From contig NZ_CP045298.1 of NCBI RefSeq assembly GCF_009363115.1, positions 3,531,501 to 3,595,500 on the forward strand: DNA of 64,000 bases, read 5' to 3'. The position numbers and the translations under genes were made by a program. The stretch comes from Paenibacillus brasilensis (GTDB lineage Bacteria; Bacillota; Bacilli; Paenibacillales; Paenibacillaceae). Under the pieces are notes generated by a model. It searched no databases. It had not been told where the DNA came from and saw only the letters and a list, made by a program, of their open reading frames with translations. Shown one piece after another: positions 1 to 9,191 of the stretch. Position 1 is the first letter of the stretch, and the number at the start of each line of letters is the position of its first letter.

Positions 1-29
1 GATGCACTTCCATGTGCGAGCAGCAGAAA

Positions 30-74
30 AAAAGCCTCAAAATCACCAATTCGGGTGGTTTTGGGGCTTTTTTT
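30..74 (+). terminator. Rho-independent terminator of an upstream gene
   Basis: A GC-containing stem (AAGCCTCAAAATCACC against GGGTGGTTTTGGGGCTT, loop AATTC) is followed by a run of T. It ends a gene lying before the window and insulates the EPS operon that follows. Confidence 0.85.
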
Positions 75-108
75 CGATTTTTTTTTTCGTAATCGACAAA
101 GCATGGTA

Positions 109-141
109 CAAAAGTATACCATGCCGTAGCCAAAAGTATAC
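109..141. promoter_or_regulatory. Two direct repeats upstream of the EPS operon
   Basis: The 11-mer CAAAAGTATAC occurs at 109-119 and again at 131-141. The start-to-start distance is 22 bp, about two helical turns, so two protomers could bind the same face of the DNA. The repeats sit about 120 bp before the first EPS gene. No regulator is identified, and no good -35/-10 pair was found nearby. Confidence 0.35.
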
Positions 142-264
142 AATCCCCTTCCCCTGTAGTGAGGGAGAAAGTGCCGTTCAGTTCCATGTCGTCCACAAAG
201 CAAATTGTTACAATAAAGTCATACTTAAAATAAGAAGAGAAATTGTATAGGAGGGAGGATTTTT

Positions 265-1008
265 GTGGAGAAAACCATTTTGGATTACCTGGTCCTGATC
301 AAAAAAAAATTGTGGCTGATTGCGATTTTTGTCATCCTCTCATGTGTAACGACTTATATTGTGAGCGACAATGTCGTGAAACCAGTCTACTCTGCTTCAA
401 GCCAGTTGCTGGTTAATCATATCTCCGGCAAGCAAGGAAGCAACAATCTGAATGACGTCAACACAAGTCTTAATTTGGTGGAAAGCTACAAGCAAATTCT
501 CACTTCACCTAAAATTATGGAGGCTGTCGTAGCGACTCATCCTGAGTTCGGTTTGACGCAGGAAAAGCTGGCAGAGAAGCTCCAGATTAAATCCTCGGAT
601 AAAAGTCAGGTTATCGGCTTGACATTTGAGGCCGGAAGCTATCCAGAGGCCGCAGCTATTGTCAACGCGGTAGCCCAGAAATTCGTGCAGACGGTTCCGG
701 GATTGATGGGATTGAATAATGTGAAAATTTTGAATGAAGCGGACCCGCAGGCCAATCCTGCCCCGACTAATGGAAGTCCGCTCATGAATATTGCGATTAG
801 CTTTCTCGTATCGCTGATGATTGCACTGGGCACGATTGTGTTCCTTGAGAGCATTAACGGCACGCTGCGGTCGGAAAAAGAGGCAGATACAGACATCGGT
901 CTTCCGGTGATTGGATCTATACCGGTCATCCGCAAGAAGGACACCGACGGGCCCACCGGAAATTTTAAAGAACGGGTAGGGGAGCGTAAATATGCTGCGA
1001 TTGAATGA
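265..1008 (+). CDS. Wzz/YveK-type chain-length determinant, first copy
   Basis: Polysaccharide co-polymerase of the Wzz superfamily that works with a tyrosine kinase to set EPS chain length at the membrane. The 247-aa protein has an N-terminal transmembrane helix (about residues 16-36), an extracytoplasmic domain and a second helix near 170-195 after a proline-containing stretch, the usual Wzz layout. The GTG start has a strong GGAGGGAGG site 6-10 bases upstream. Its 3' end overlaps the kinase gene by 17 bases, so the pair is translationally coupled. It is first in the operon. A paralogue lies at 22343. Confidence 0.92.
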   Translation: MEKTILDYLVLIKKKLWLIAIFVILSCVTTYIVSDNVVKPVYSASSQLLVNHISGKQGSNNLNDVNTSLNLVESYKQILTSPKIMEAVVATHPEFGLTQEKLAEKLQIKSSDKSQVIGLTFEAGSYPEAAAIVNAVAQKFVQTVPGLMGLNNVKILNEADPQANPAPTNGSPLMNIAISFLVSLMIALGTIVFLESINGTLRSEKEADTDIGLPVIGSIPVIRKKDTDGPTGNFKERVGERKYAAIE

Positions 1009-1630
1009 CATGTTGATTACAGAAAGCAATCCTTCATCGTATATCTCTGAATCATTTCGTTCCCTCCGTACATACATCCGGCAGCAGGTAATGGGGCACA
1101 AGGACCGCGGAACGGTTCTGCTGCTGACCTCGCCGGAAAGCGGAGCGGGCAAAACAACGCTGCTCGCCAACATCGGAGTCACTTTTGCACAAGAAGGCAA
1201 GAAAGTGGCTTTGGTGGATTGCAATCTGCACAAACCGGCACTGCACGAGATATTCGGAATGGAGAATACAGGAGGTTTGTCGGCTTATTTGCGCGGCGGC
1301 ACTTCTTCCAAAGCGATCGTTAGACATGGCGGACTGGAGTTGTCTATTGTTCCCGGTGGAGACACCCTGTATAACGCAGCAGATTTGCTGGGGAGCGAAC
1401 GCATGACAGATCTGCTGGAAGAGCTTAAACGTGAATATGACATGATCCTGCTCGATTCGGCTCCAGCGTTGAACTACACGGATGCGCGCCTGATTGCAGG
1501 CATGACGGATGGTGTGATTCTCGTTGCCAAACACGGCCGGACCAAACGTGATGATCTACGCAAAACAAAGCAACTCATGGAGCAGGCCAGTGCGACACTG
1601 GTTGGCATTGTGATGAATCAGGTGAAGTAA
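992..1630 (+). CDS. BY-kinase-like ATPase (CpsD/YwqD type), first copy
   Basis: Cytoplasmic partner of the Wzz protein; such pairs form a bacterial tyrosine kinase that controls EPS polymerisation and export. Visible motifs are a canonical Walker A (SGAGKTTLLANIG, about residues 50-62), Walker A' (VALVDCNLHKP) and Walker B (MILLDSAPALN). The protein is 212 aa and stops at MNQVK, with no C-terminal tyrosine cluster of the kind found in many BY-kinases, so autophosphorylation sites are not obvious. The start overlaps the upstream gene. Confidence 0.9.
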   Translation: MLRLNDMLITESNPSSYISESFRSLRTYIRQQVMGHKDRGTVLLLTSPESGAGKTTLLANIGVTFAQEGKKVALVDCNLHKPALHEIFGMENTGGLSAYLRGGTSSKAIVRHGGLELSIVPGGDTLYNAADLLGSERMTDLLEELKREYDMILLDSAPALNYTDARLIAGMTDGVILVAKHGRTKRDDLRKTKQLMEQASATLVGIVMNQVK

Positions 1631-1669
1631 GCAACACCAAAATTCGATGCAGCAAGGAGAATGAGTGCG

Positions 1670-2563
1670 ATGATGAAGAGAGTGAAAAAAGCCATTATTC
1701 CAGCAGCAGGGTTAGGTACACGCTTCCTCCCTGCCACAAAAGCAATGCCGAAGGAAATGCTTCCAATCATCAATAAGCCCACGATTCAATATATCGTTGA
1801 AGAAGCGATTGCTTCTGGTATTGAGGACATTATCATCGTTACGGGTAAAGGCAAACGTGCCATTGAGGATCATTTTGACAACGCATTTGAGCTGGAATCG
1901 AAGCTTTTGGAGGACGGCAAGCTGAAGCTTCTGGAGGAAGTACAGCGCTCTTCGGGAGTGGAAATTCACTACATTCGCCAGAAGGAGCCCAAAGGTCTTG
2001 GACATGCGGTATGGTGCGCTAGACGTTTTATCGGGGACGAGCCGTTCGGTGTATTGCTGGGCGATGATATCGTAACAGGTCAGAAGCCTTGCCTGCGCCA
2101 GTTGATGGACCAGTATGAGGAAACCCAAAATTCCGTGATCGGTGTACAGCGGGTTCCGCAGGAATTCACGAACCGCTATGGCATCATTGAGCCGGATCAG
2201 CAGGACGGACGATTGTATCGAGTGAACAATTTTATAGAAAAACCGGCTCCAGGCACAGCACCATCCGACTTGGCTATTATGGGTCGCTATGTGTTCTCAC
2301 CGAAAATTTTCAAATATCTCGATCTTCAGGAAAAAGGAGCTGGCGGCGAAATTCAGTTGACGGATGCAATCCAAAAGCTGAATCAGAGCGAGCGCGTGTA
2401 CGCCTATGACTTTGAAGGCACGCGTTATGACGTAGGTGAGCGTCTCGGATATATTCTGACCACACTTGAATTTGCACTCGCCAGCGATGATCTGAAGTAT
2501 CCGGTTATGGAGGCCATGAATGAATGGTTAAAAAAGACCGAGAAAGCAACTACAGCAGGTTGA
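1670..2563 (+). CDS. galU: UTP-glucose-1-phosphate uridylyltransferase
   Basis: Makes UDP-glucose, precursor for UDP-glucuronate and for glucose or galactose residues of the EPS. The N-terminus [19 protein letters not shown] is the nucleotidyltransferase signature, followed by [20 protein letters not shown], typical of GalU. Length (about 297 aa) is normal. The ORF can open at 1661, but that ATG touches the AAGGAGA ribosome site; the ATG at 1670 is correctly spaced and was chosen. It sits in the EPS operon, upstream of a sugar-phosphate transferase and a glycosyltransferase. Confidence 0.95.
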   Translation: MMKRVKKAIIPAAGLGTRFLPATKAMPKEMLPIINKPTIQYIVEEAIASGIEDIIIVTGKGKRAIEDHFDNAFELESKLLEDGKLKLLEEVQRSSGVEIHYIRQKEPKGLGHAVWCARRFIGDEPFGVLLGDDIVTGQKPCLRQLMDQYEETQNSVIGVQRVPQEFTNRYGIIEPDQQDGRLYRVNNFIEKPAPGTAPSDLAIMGRYVFSPKIFKYLDLQEKGAGGEIQLTDAIQKLNQSERVYAYDFEGTRYDVGERLGYILTTLEFALASDDLKYPVMEAMNEWLKKTEKATTAG

Positions 2564-2579
2564 GAGGAGGTACGTCAGC

Positions 2580-3278
2580 ATGAGCATGGAAAATTTACCG
2601 GAGGACGGCGAGGCTGTCATGTCAGGTAAAGCGTTTTACATGCCATACGGAAATACCCAAATTCAGGATAAAACGTCTTACCTGGTCACAAAGCGTCTCC
2701 TTGATATGCTGCTGTCCTTTGTGGGCTTGATCATCCTGCTTCCGCTTTTTGTGGTGGTGGGCGTGCTGATTAAGCTCGAAGATCCAAAGGGAAGCGTGTT
2801 TTTCAAGCAAATTCGGGTGGGCAAGAATGAGAAGCTGTTCAACATGTATAAATTCCGTTCCATGGTGTCCAATGCCGAGGAACTGAAAAAGGACTTAATG
2901 GAGCTGAATGAAGTGAGCGGCGCCATGTTCAAAATTAAAAATGACCCTCGGATTACGAAGATTGGCAGCTTTTTGCGCAAGACGAGTATTGATGAGATTC
3001 CGCAGCTGTGGAATGTATTGGTCGGGGACATGACGTTGGTGGGTCCTCGTCCTCCGCTGCCCAGCGAGGTCGAACAATACTCTGATTACGACAAACAACG
3101 CCTGATTGTAACACCGGGATGTACCGGATACTGGCAGGTAAGCGCACGTAACAGCGTAGGCTTCGAAGAAATGGTGCAAATGGATTTGAAGTATATTCAT
3201 GCTCGCAATACGTGGCTCGACCTTAAAATCATCATGAAAACAGGCGTTAAAATGCTGTTCTCCAAGGATGCTTACTGA
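2580..3278 (+). CDS. Undecaprenyl-phosphate sugar-1-phosphate transferase, first copy
   Basis: Initiating phosphoglycosyl transferase that loads the first sugar phosphate onto undecaprenyl phosphate. At 232 aa it is the short (PglC-like) form: one hydrophobic segment (LLDMLLSFVGLIILLPLFV, about residues 38-58), then the conserved catalytic region with DPKGSVFFKQIRVG, SIDEIPQLWNVLVGDM and VGPRPPLPSE. GAGGAGG lies 9 bases before the ATG. A close paralogue is encoded at 23847, so the locus may start two repeat units. Confidence 0.93.
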   Translation: MSMENLPEDGEAVMSGKAFYMPYGNTQIQDKTSYLVTKRLLDMLLSFVGLIILLPLFVVVGVLIKLEDPKGSVFFKQIRVGKNEKLFNMYKFRSMVSNAEELKKDLMELNEVSGAMFKIKNDPRITKIGSFLRKTSIDEIPQLWNVLVGDMTLVGPRPPLPSEVEQYSDYDKQRLIVTPGCTGYWQVSARNSVGFEEMVQMDLKYIHARNTWLDLKIIMKTGVKMLFSKDAY

Positions 3279-4213
3279 TGGATTCATTCAAGCGATGTCC
3301 CGCAGTATCCGTCGTTATTTGCACCTATAACCGGGCGGACCTGCTGGAAAAAACGTTAATGTCCCTGTTGGAGCTGGAGGACCTTGCACTGGCCGAGATC
3401 ATTGTGGTCGATAACCGATCCACCGATCATACAGCGGCAACGATCAAAAAATTTAGTGTTGCACATGGTCAGGATATTCACCTCCGATATCATTATGAGC
3501 GCGAACAAGGATTGTCTGCTGCTCGTAATGCGGGCATTACGTTATCAAGAGCAGAAGTCATTGCTTTTCTGGATGATGATGCGATCCCGTGTGCTACATG
3601 GCTGCAAACAATTATGTCGGCCTTCGGGAACAATCCCGAGCTGACGGCTATGGGTGGGAAAATTGAGCCTATGTTTGAGACGGAACGACCGGGTTGGCTA
3701 ACAGGTCCGCTTGAGCTTCCCTATACGATTATTGATCTGGGGAAAGCGGTCCGCGAATATCCGGTGGGACTGAATCCGTTTGGAGCCAATATGGCCATGC
3801 GTAAAACGGCCTTTGCTGCGGTCATGTTCCCGCTTCACTTGGGCAGAAAGGGAGATATCCTTCTGTCTGGTGAAGAATCGTGGGTATTTGAGCAAATTCG
3901 TAAAAATGGTGGGACGATCATGTACCATCCTCACATGGCTGTGAAGCATTTTGTTCCGGCTACACGGTTAACGAAGGAATGGATCATGAATCGCTATTAC
4001 TGTCAGGGCATATCTAACGCTGCTCAGGCTGTGGGATTGCTCGGCAACGTAATGCTGATGGCAAAGACGGCAGCCAAAGTGTTATACATCACGGTGGATT
4101 CTCTGCTGGCACGTACTGAGGGCAGGAAGCTGTTGAACCGGTGCAGATTTGAAAGTATTCGTGGGACGCTGGATACATTGCGCAACCGGAAAAGCGAGTC
4201 AGCTGCGGGGTGA
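3278..4213 (+). CDS. Family 2 glycosyltransferase
   Basis: GT-A fold glycosyltransferase that adds one sugar to the lipid-linked EPS repeat unit on the cytoplasmic face. Shows the GT2 start VSVVICTYNRADLLEKTL, a VVDNRSTDHT nucleotide-binding segment, GLSAARNAG and the metal-binding LDDDA motif (about residues 106-110). The ATG overlaps the stop of the preceding gene (TGATG), indicating translational coupling. Donor and acceptor cannot be read from sequence. Confidence 0.88.
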   Translation: MDSFKRCPAVSVVICTYNRADLLEKTLMSLLELEDLALAEIIVVDNRSTDHTAATIKKFSVAHGQDIHLRYHYEREQGLSAARNAGITLSRAEVIAFLDDDAIPCATWLQTIMSAFGNNPELTAMGGKIEPMFETERPGWLTGPLELPYTIIDLGKAVREYPVGLNPFGANMAMRKTAFAAVMFPLHLGRKGDILLSGEESWVFEQIRKNGGTIMYHPHMAVKHFVPATRLTKEWIMNRYYCQGISNAAQAVGLLGNVMLMAKTAAKVLYITVDSLLARTEGRKLLNRCRFESIRGTLDTLRNRKSESAAG

Positions 4214-4223
4214 AAGATTGAAC

Positions 4224-5561
4224 ATGAGTAATTATCCTTGGACTTCCAGAATAAACACCATACAGCATGTTTTTATTTTTCTGCTGGGCGCTCTAGCTGT
4301 AGGAGTTGCGGCTACTTATCAGCCGGTAGTCAGTATTGCTGCGGTATGCTTGCTGCTTCTACTGGTCGTTTCGATCCACCACCCGGAGCGCATCAGCTAT
4401 GCGGTTTTGCTAAGTACAGCGGTATCGGTAGATTCCCTGTATCAGGGTGGCGTGTTCGGCATCGAGATTTTGTCATTGTATAAATTGGGCATTTTGGTTC
4501 TGCTGGTGCCTTGCATGCTCGTGTATGGCATTCGTCTCAAGTTCAGCTATCCGGTCTGGGCATTGGTGATTATGCTGGGGATTACATTTGGATTTTCAGC
4601 ATGGCTGCCTTTACTGACGAACTCGATTGCAGTAAAGGCGTTCGTCGGATTATCGCTCCCCTTTATTTTTCTATTAATTCAATGGAAAAAGGATGTAGCG
4701 GATAAACATATCCGGCTGATCAGTCTATTGCCGATCATCAGTGTGGTCATTGGGTTGGGCTTGCAGGCCGTAGGGCTGCATTCGTTTACCGATGTGGAAT
4801 TTACGGGCGCGGTGAGAATACAAGGAGCGAACATACCGCCGCATCTGGCGATGCTCTCCTTTCTCGGAATTGCCGTCTCTCTGATTGAGGTCAAACGCAA
4901 ACCGAAGCAGGCTGCCTTTTATTACACTGTACTGGCCTTGAATTTCCTGATTTTGATCGCCACCGGTACTCGTGGACCGATTCTGGCATTGCTGCTGATG
5001 TTTGCTGTGTATCTGTTTGATATTGCCCGTCAGTACCTCAAGGGTAGAGTCAATTATTTGCTACCGCTGGCCGGATCGTTTTTGGTTGCTCTGGGGGCGG
5101 TGGCCCTGCAATGGAACAATTTAAAAAAACGCTCCTTCGAGCGGGAGACCGATACAGGCATTGACCTGTCGGGGCGCTCGGAGGCATGGGAATATTTTTT
5201 GAAAAAAGTACATGAATACCCGTGGTCAGGCAGAGGACTTGGTGCCGTGACGGTCGCGAACGACGGGACACTATTCAATGGCTTTGTTGTACCGCATAAC
5301 GAGTATATACGATTTTATTTTGACACGGGATATATCGGCTGCGGGCTATTAATGCTTTCATTGCTGGTCGTGTTCGTTCTCATTTACCGGTCGCTTGCCA
5401 AATCAATCAAACCTTATTTTGCAAGCTTAATTGCGGGCTTTCTGATCTATTCATTTTCAGATAACACGTTGTCGACAGTTCAGATGATTATTCCGTTTTG
5501 CTGGTATTTGAACGCGTTATACCAGACATCTACTCAAACCGATTTTCGTAAAGAGAAGTGA
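4224..5561 (+). CDS. O-antigen polymerase/ligase-like membrane protein (Wzy candidate 1)
   Basis: Polytopic protein with about ten hydrophobic segments and a large extracytoplasmic loop containing GRSEAWEYFLKK, WSGRGLGAV and PHNEYIRFYFDTGYIG, the pattern of the Wzy_C/O-antigen ligase family. It would polymerise flipped repeat units outside the membrane. The open frame extends back to 4149 inside the upstream gene. I place the start at ATG 4224; TTG 4218, better spaced behind GGGG, is the alternative. A second member of the family lies at 6333. Confidence 0.82.
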   Translation: MSNYPWTSRINTIQHVFIFLLGALAVGVAATYQPVVSIAAVCLLLLLVVSIHHPERISYAVLLSTAVSVDSLYQGGVFGIEILSLYKLGILVLLVPCMLVYGIRLKFSYPVWALVIMLGITFGFSAWLPLLTNSIAVKAFVGLSLPFIFLLIQWKKDVADKHIRLISLLPIISVVIGLGLQAVGLHSFTDVEFTGAVRIQGANIPPHLAMLSFLGIAVSLIEVKRKPKQAAFYYTVLALNFLILIATGTRGPILALLLMFAVYLFDIARQYLKGRVNYLLPLAGSFLVALGAVALQWNNLKKRSFERETDTGIDLSGRSEAWEYFLKKVHEYPWSGRGLGAVTVANDGTLFNGFVVPHNEYIRFYFDTGYIGCGLLMLSLLVVFVLIYRSLAKSIKPYFASLIAGFLIYSFSDNTLSTVQMIIPFCWYLNALYQTSTQTDFRKEK

Positions 5562-5565
5562 TACG

Positions 5566-6336
5566 ATGAGCAGAGTGAACATGTTCGATGTCAACTTTGA
5601 TAATTATGATTTTAACGATTTACTCGAATTTATAGATACTTCGATTGTACATCGGCGTCATTCCTACATTTTGACCTGTAATGTCGATCATGTAATCAAG
5701 CTTCGCAAGGACGATGAATTCCGCAAGGTATATTTGGACGCAGGAGCTGTAGTGGCCGATGGAATGCCTATCATATGGGCGTCCAAGCTGCTGAAAAAGC
5801 CCCTCAAGCAAAAGGTGTCGGGATCGGATTTGTTCACCCGGCTGGGAGAGGCATTTGAAGATCGCGGCTACCGACTGTTTTTTCTTGGGGCAGCTGATGG
5901 TATACCGGAGAAGGCCATGCGCAATCTTCAGGAATCGTATCCGAATATGAATGTGGTGGGCTGCTATTCTCCTTCCTATGGCTTTGAGAAAAATGAGGAA
6001 GAGAACAAACACATTGTCCGTTTGCTTCAAGAGGCTCGCCCGGATATCGTTTTTGTAGGCGTGGGTGCGCCTAAACAGGAAAAATGGATTTACAGATATT
6101 ATGAGACTTATCGCGCTCCGATTTCGATTGGGGTGGGGGCAACCTTTGATTTTTTGTCTGGAAATGTGAAGAGGGCACCGAAGCTGATGCAGAAGACGGG
6201 ATTTGAATGGTTTTGGCGGTTGTCTCAGGAGCCTAGACGTTTGTGGAAAAGATATTTGATTGAGGATTCCCAGTTTCTTATTCTGCTATTTAAGGAAATG
6301 TTCAAACAGGAGCGGATGAAGGGAGGTCAAGGGTGA
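5566..6336 (+). CDS. WecG/TagA/CpsF-family glycosyltransferase, first copy
   Basis: Inverting transferase of the GT26 family, which adds a sugar to a lipid-linked acceptor. Visible family motifs are TCNVDHVIKLRKD, VVADGMPIIWASKLL, SGSDLF, FLGAADG, VGVGAPKQEKWI and VGATFDFLSGNVKRAPK, in order over 256 aa. A GAGAAG site precedes the ATG. The stop overlaps the next start, showing tight coupling in the operon. The exact sugar is unknown. Confidence 0.9.
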   Translation: MSRVNMFDVNFDNYDFNDLLEFIDTSIVHRRHSYILTCNVDHVIKLRKDDEFRKVYLDAGAVVADGMPIIWASKLLKKPLKQKVSGSDLFTRLGEAFEDRGYRLFFLGAADGIPEKAMRNLQESYPNMNVVGCYSPSYGFEKNEEENKHIVRLLQEARPDIVFVGVGAPKQEKWIYRYYETYRAPISIGVGATFDFLSGNVKRAPKLMQKTGFEWFWRLSQEPRRLWKRYLIEDSQFLILLFKEMFKQERMKGGQG

Positions 6337-7784
6337 GAAATATGAGTCGGTTGGCAGATCAACAGATTTCCATGTTGTTGGGGAATCGGCGTGGAATCGG
6401 CATGATCGGCGCGGGGTTGCTGGCTTGCATGCTGCCACTCGCCATCGGATTTGTCAGCGCCAAGCTGAATCCCACCATGAGCCAGCAGGGAGCCATATTG
6501 CTAGCACTCGTTTTTCCAGCCTTCCTGCTGGCGATCTTTCAATCACGGCTGCTGATTCCTTATACATTGCTGGTGTGGGCAGTGGGACCGGAAATCCGTC
6601 GCATTGTGGACTGGATGGAAGGGACGTATCATTCGGTCTCCTTGTTGAGCCTGGCACCACTGCTAGTGAGCAGCATGTTGATTATTCCTGTGCTGCGGGG
6701 CATTCATGAGGTGGAAAAACCCCTGACCCGGATTGCTGTGTTCTTTGGCATAGAATTGGGCTACGGAAGTGTCGTCGGGTTGTTTAAAAATGGCATTGTT
6801 TTTGCTTATGACTTAGCTAACTATATAATTCCTTTGCTCTTGCTTCCTTATCTTGCGATTAAACCCATGAAGGCAAAGGAGCTGGACCGGCTGCTGTATT
6901 CATATGCCAATATCGCTGTTCTTGTGGCGATTTACGGCATTATTCAGTATTTGACGGTTCCTCCCTGGGATGCCTTCTGGATGAATCATGTTGAAATGAA
7001 TTCCATTGGCATACCAGAGCCGCTTCAAATTAGAGTTTTCTCTTCCATGAACTCGCCCGGTCCCTGCGCTATTTTCCTGGCGATGGCCCTTGTACCGATG
7101 CTGATGGAAAAACGGTGGCGCGGTACATTGGGATGGATTGGCATCTTGCTGACGGTTGTGTGTCTCTTGGTCACGCTCGTACGCTCGGCCTGGCTGATTG
7201 CATTCGTCATGCTGCTGGCTTACATTCTCAGTTCATCCTCCAAAGGAAAGTGGAAGACCTTGATTCAACTGGCTGTCGTCGGTCTTCTTCTCTATACTAT
7301 TGTTCCCAAGCTCCCGGGAGCAGAGGGTCTGGTGGCCCGCATGCAGACTTTGACGGATATTCAACAGGATCATTCGTACAATGAGCGCTTGGATCTGCTA
7401 AATACGATGCTTCCGGCGATTGTGGGCAATCCGGTCGGACAGGGGATCGGGAGTGTAGGAATTGGAACCAAGCTGGATAACGGCGGCGATCTCGGTGAAC
7501 TTGGGATTATGGATAATGGCTATATTGCTATTTTCCTCACCTTCGGTATTTTCGGAGCATTCTTTTTCTTCGGTGGCCTGTTCGTTATCATCAAGTGCCT
7601 CCTTGTCCGTATTGCCGAGCGAGATTCCACTCAGCCTTACATCAGATTGGCGCTGGCTACGTGGGCCGGAGCTGTAGCCAGTCTGATATCGGATAACGGT
7701 TTTCCCGGTATGCGCGGCTATCTAATTTGGATGATGATCGGAATAGGGCTGTGGGCGAAAGATGTAATCGCGGAAAGAAGGTAA
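6333..7784 (+). CDS. O-antigen ligase/polymerase-like membrane protein (Wzy candidate 2)
   Basis: 483-aa polytopic membrane protein with 10-12 hydrophobic segments and a Wzy_C-type central loop (RVFSSMNSPGPCAIFLAMAL, TLVRSAWLIA, NPVGQGIGSVG, DNGYIAIFLTFG). With the protein at 4224 this gives the locus two candidate polymerases, so two polymers or a polymerase plus a ligase are possible. GTG at 6333 is preferred because GGGAGG is 6 bases upstream; ATG 6342 is too far. Confidence 0.82.
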   Translation: MRNMSRLADQQISMLLGNRRGIGMIGAGLLACMLPLAIGFVSAKLNPTMSQQGAILLALVFPAFLLAIFQSRLLIPYTLLVWAVGPEIRRIVDWMEGTYHSVSLLSLAPLLVSSMLIIPVLRGIHEVEKPLTRIAVFFGIELGYGSVVGLFKNGIVFAYDLANYIIPLLLLPYLAIKPMKAKELDRLLYSYANIAVLVAIYGIIQYLTVPPWDAFWMNHVEMNSIGIPEPLQIRVFSSMNSPGPCAIFLAMALVPMLMEKRWRGTLGWIGILLTVVCLLVTLVRSAWLIAFVMLLAYILSSSSKGKWKTLIQLAVVGLLLYTIVPKLPGAEGLVARMQTLTDIQQDHSYNERLDLLNTMLPAIVGNPVGQGIGSVGIGTKLDNGGDLGELGIMDNGYIAIFLTFGIFGAFFFFGGLFVIIKCLLVRIAERDSTQPYIRLALATWAGAVASLISDNGFPGMRGYLIWMMIGIGLWAKDVIAERR

Positions 7785-7789
7785 AGGCT

Positions 7790-9169
7790 GTGCAAAACTT
7801 ACAAACAATATCCACACCTGTCCGGACACTGTGGTCTACGGTGATCCGCTTTGCCAAAAGCAAGGATAACAGCTCGGCAGCAGTTAAAACGATGATATTC
7901 AGCATGCTGATTCTCGTCGTGAATATGCTGACTGGCGTACTGACGGCCCGATTCTTGGGTCCTACCGGACGCGGGGAACAAACCGCAATGGTGAATTGGT
8001 CCCAGTTCCTCGCCTTCTGCATGAGCTTCGGTGTACCGTCTGCCTTGATCTACAATGCGAAAAGAAAGCCGGAGGAAACGGGCAAGCTGTATGGACTCGC
8101 CTTGCTGCTGGCTACGATGTTCGGCGGCTTGGCCACACTCGTCGGAGTGTTTCTGATTCCTTACTGGCTGCGCTCCTTTTCCTCAACGGTCATACTGTTT
8201 GCACAATGCTCCATGATAATGTGTCCGCTCATTGCGATTTCACAAATCAATAATGCACTGCTGCAAGTTCGATCGGAATACAAGCAGTACAATTTGTTTC
8301 GTTATCTCGTACCGCTCTGTACGCTGCTGGGTCTGGTGATCCTGGTTCTCACAGGTCATATAAGTCCGTACACCTCAGCACTGGCCTATTTACTGCCAGG
8401 TTTGCCGATTTATATCGGTGTTACGCTTCGAATGATCCGGCTGTACAAACCAAAGATAAAGAACAGCTGGACACAATTCAAAAATCTCTTTACTTACGGT
8501 ATGGGGTCATACGGAAACGATCTGATGGGGCAGGTTTCTATTTATATTGATCAGATTCTGATTGCAGGCCTGCTCAGACCAGCTGATCTCGGTTTATATG
8601 CGGTAGCAGTCAGCCTGGCCCGCATGGTAAATGTATTTTCAACTTCGATTATTGTCGTGCTCTTCCCCAAAGCCTCCGGGCTGAATAAGGATGAGGCGGT
8701 AGCAATCACGTTTCGGGCATTTCGCGTGACTTCGACATTAACCGTTCTGGCTGCTGGAATGCTGATGCTGATTGCTCCATTTGTATTTACATTGGTATAT
8801 GGTTCAGAGTTTAAACAAGCACTTACGGTATTCCGGTTTCTGGTGCTTGAGGTTGCTATCAGTGGAGGAACTATGGTACTGGCACAACAATTTATGGCGC
8901 TGGGTAAGCCCAAGCTGGTGACCATTTTACAAGGGGTCGGATTGGCGCTCGTTATTCCATTGTTGTCCATACTTGTTCCAAGATACGGCTTGACGGGTGC
9001 AGGGATAGCTATGCTGTCCTCGGGGATTCTACGGTTCGTTTTCATTTTATGCAATGTTAGATTCGTTCTGAAAATGAAAATTCCAAGACTGGTTATTTCC
9101 AAACAAGATTTCCAATGGCTCCGATCAACAATGTCACATTACATCCGGAAAAAGCCAGTTAACGGTTAG
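7790..9169 (+). CDS. Wzx-type polysaccharide flippase, first copy
   Basis: Member of the MOP (MATE/Wzx) exporter superfamily, expected to flip undecaprenyl-linked repeat units across the membrane. About 12-14 hydrophobic helices; starts its membrane part with MIFSMLILVVNMLTGVLTAR and has the typical RFLGPTGRGEQTAMVNW. The frame is open from 7727, but the GTG at 7790 has a GGAAAGAAGG site 8 bases upstream and is the likely start. A second flippase is at 26681. Confidence 0.85.
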   Translation: MQNLQTISTPVRTLWSTVIRFAKSKDNSSAAVKTMIFSMLILVVNMLTGVLTARFLGPTGRGEQTAMVNWSQFLAFCMSFGVPSALIYNAKRKPEETGKLYGLALLLATMFGGLATLVGVFLIPYWLRSFSSTVILFAQCSMIMCPLIAISQINNALLQVRSEYKQYNLFRYLVPLCTLLGLVILVLTGHISPYTSALAYLLPGLPIYIGVTLRMIRLYKPKIKNSWTQFKNLFTYGMGSYGNDLMGQVSIYIDQILIAGLLRPADLGLYAVAVSLARMVNVFSTSIIVVLFPKASGLNKDEAVAITFRAFRVTSTLTVLAAGMLMLIAPFVFTLVYGSEFKQALTVFRFLVLEVAISGGTMVLAQQFMALGKPKLVTILQGVGLALVIPLLSILVPRYGLTGAGIAMLSSGILRFVFILCNVRFVLKMKIPRLVISKQDFQWLRSTMSHYIRKKPVNG

Positions 9170-9191
9170 ATAAAGAAGGAGGCACCCGCTA

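Noticed and set aside
2..250. 82-codon plus-strand frame
   Set aside because: It runs through a terminator and AT-rich promoter DNA, has a T-run encoded Phe stretch and no ribosome site.
505..1233. Long minus-strand frame opposite the first Wzz and kinase genes
   Set aside because: It spans two well-supported coding genes, has no domain and is a codon-bias shadow.
1631..1669. EAR-type antitermination RNA expected in some Bacillales EPS operons
   Set aside because: The gaps after both kinase genes are only about 40 and 90 bases, too short for the known element.
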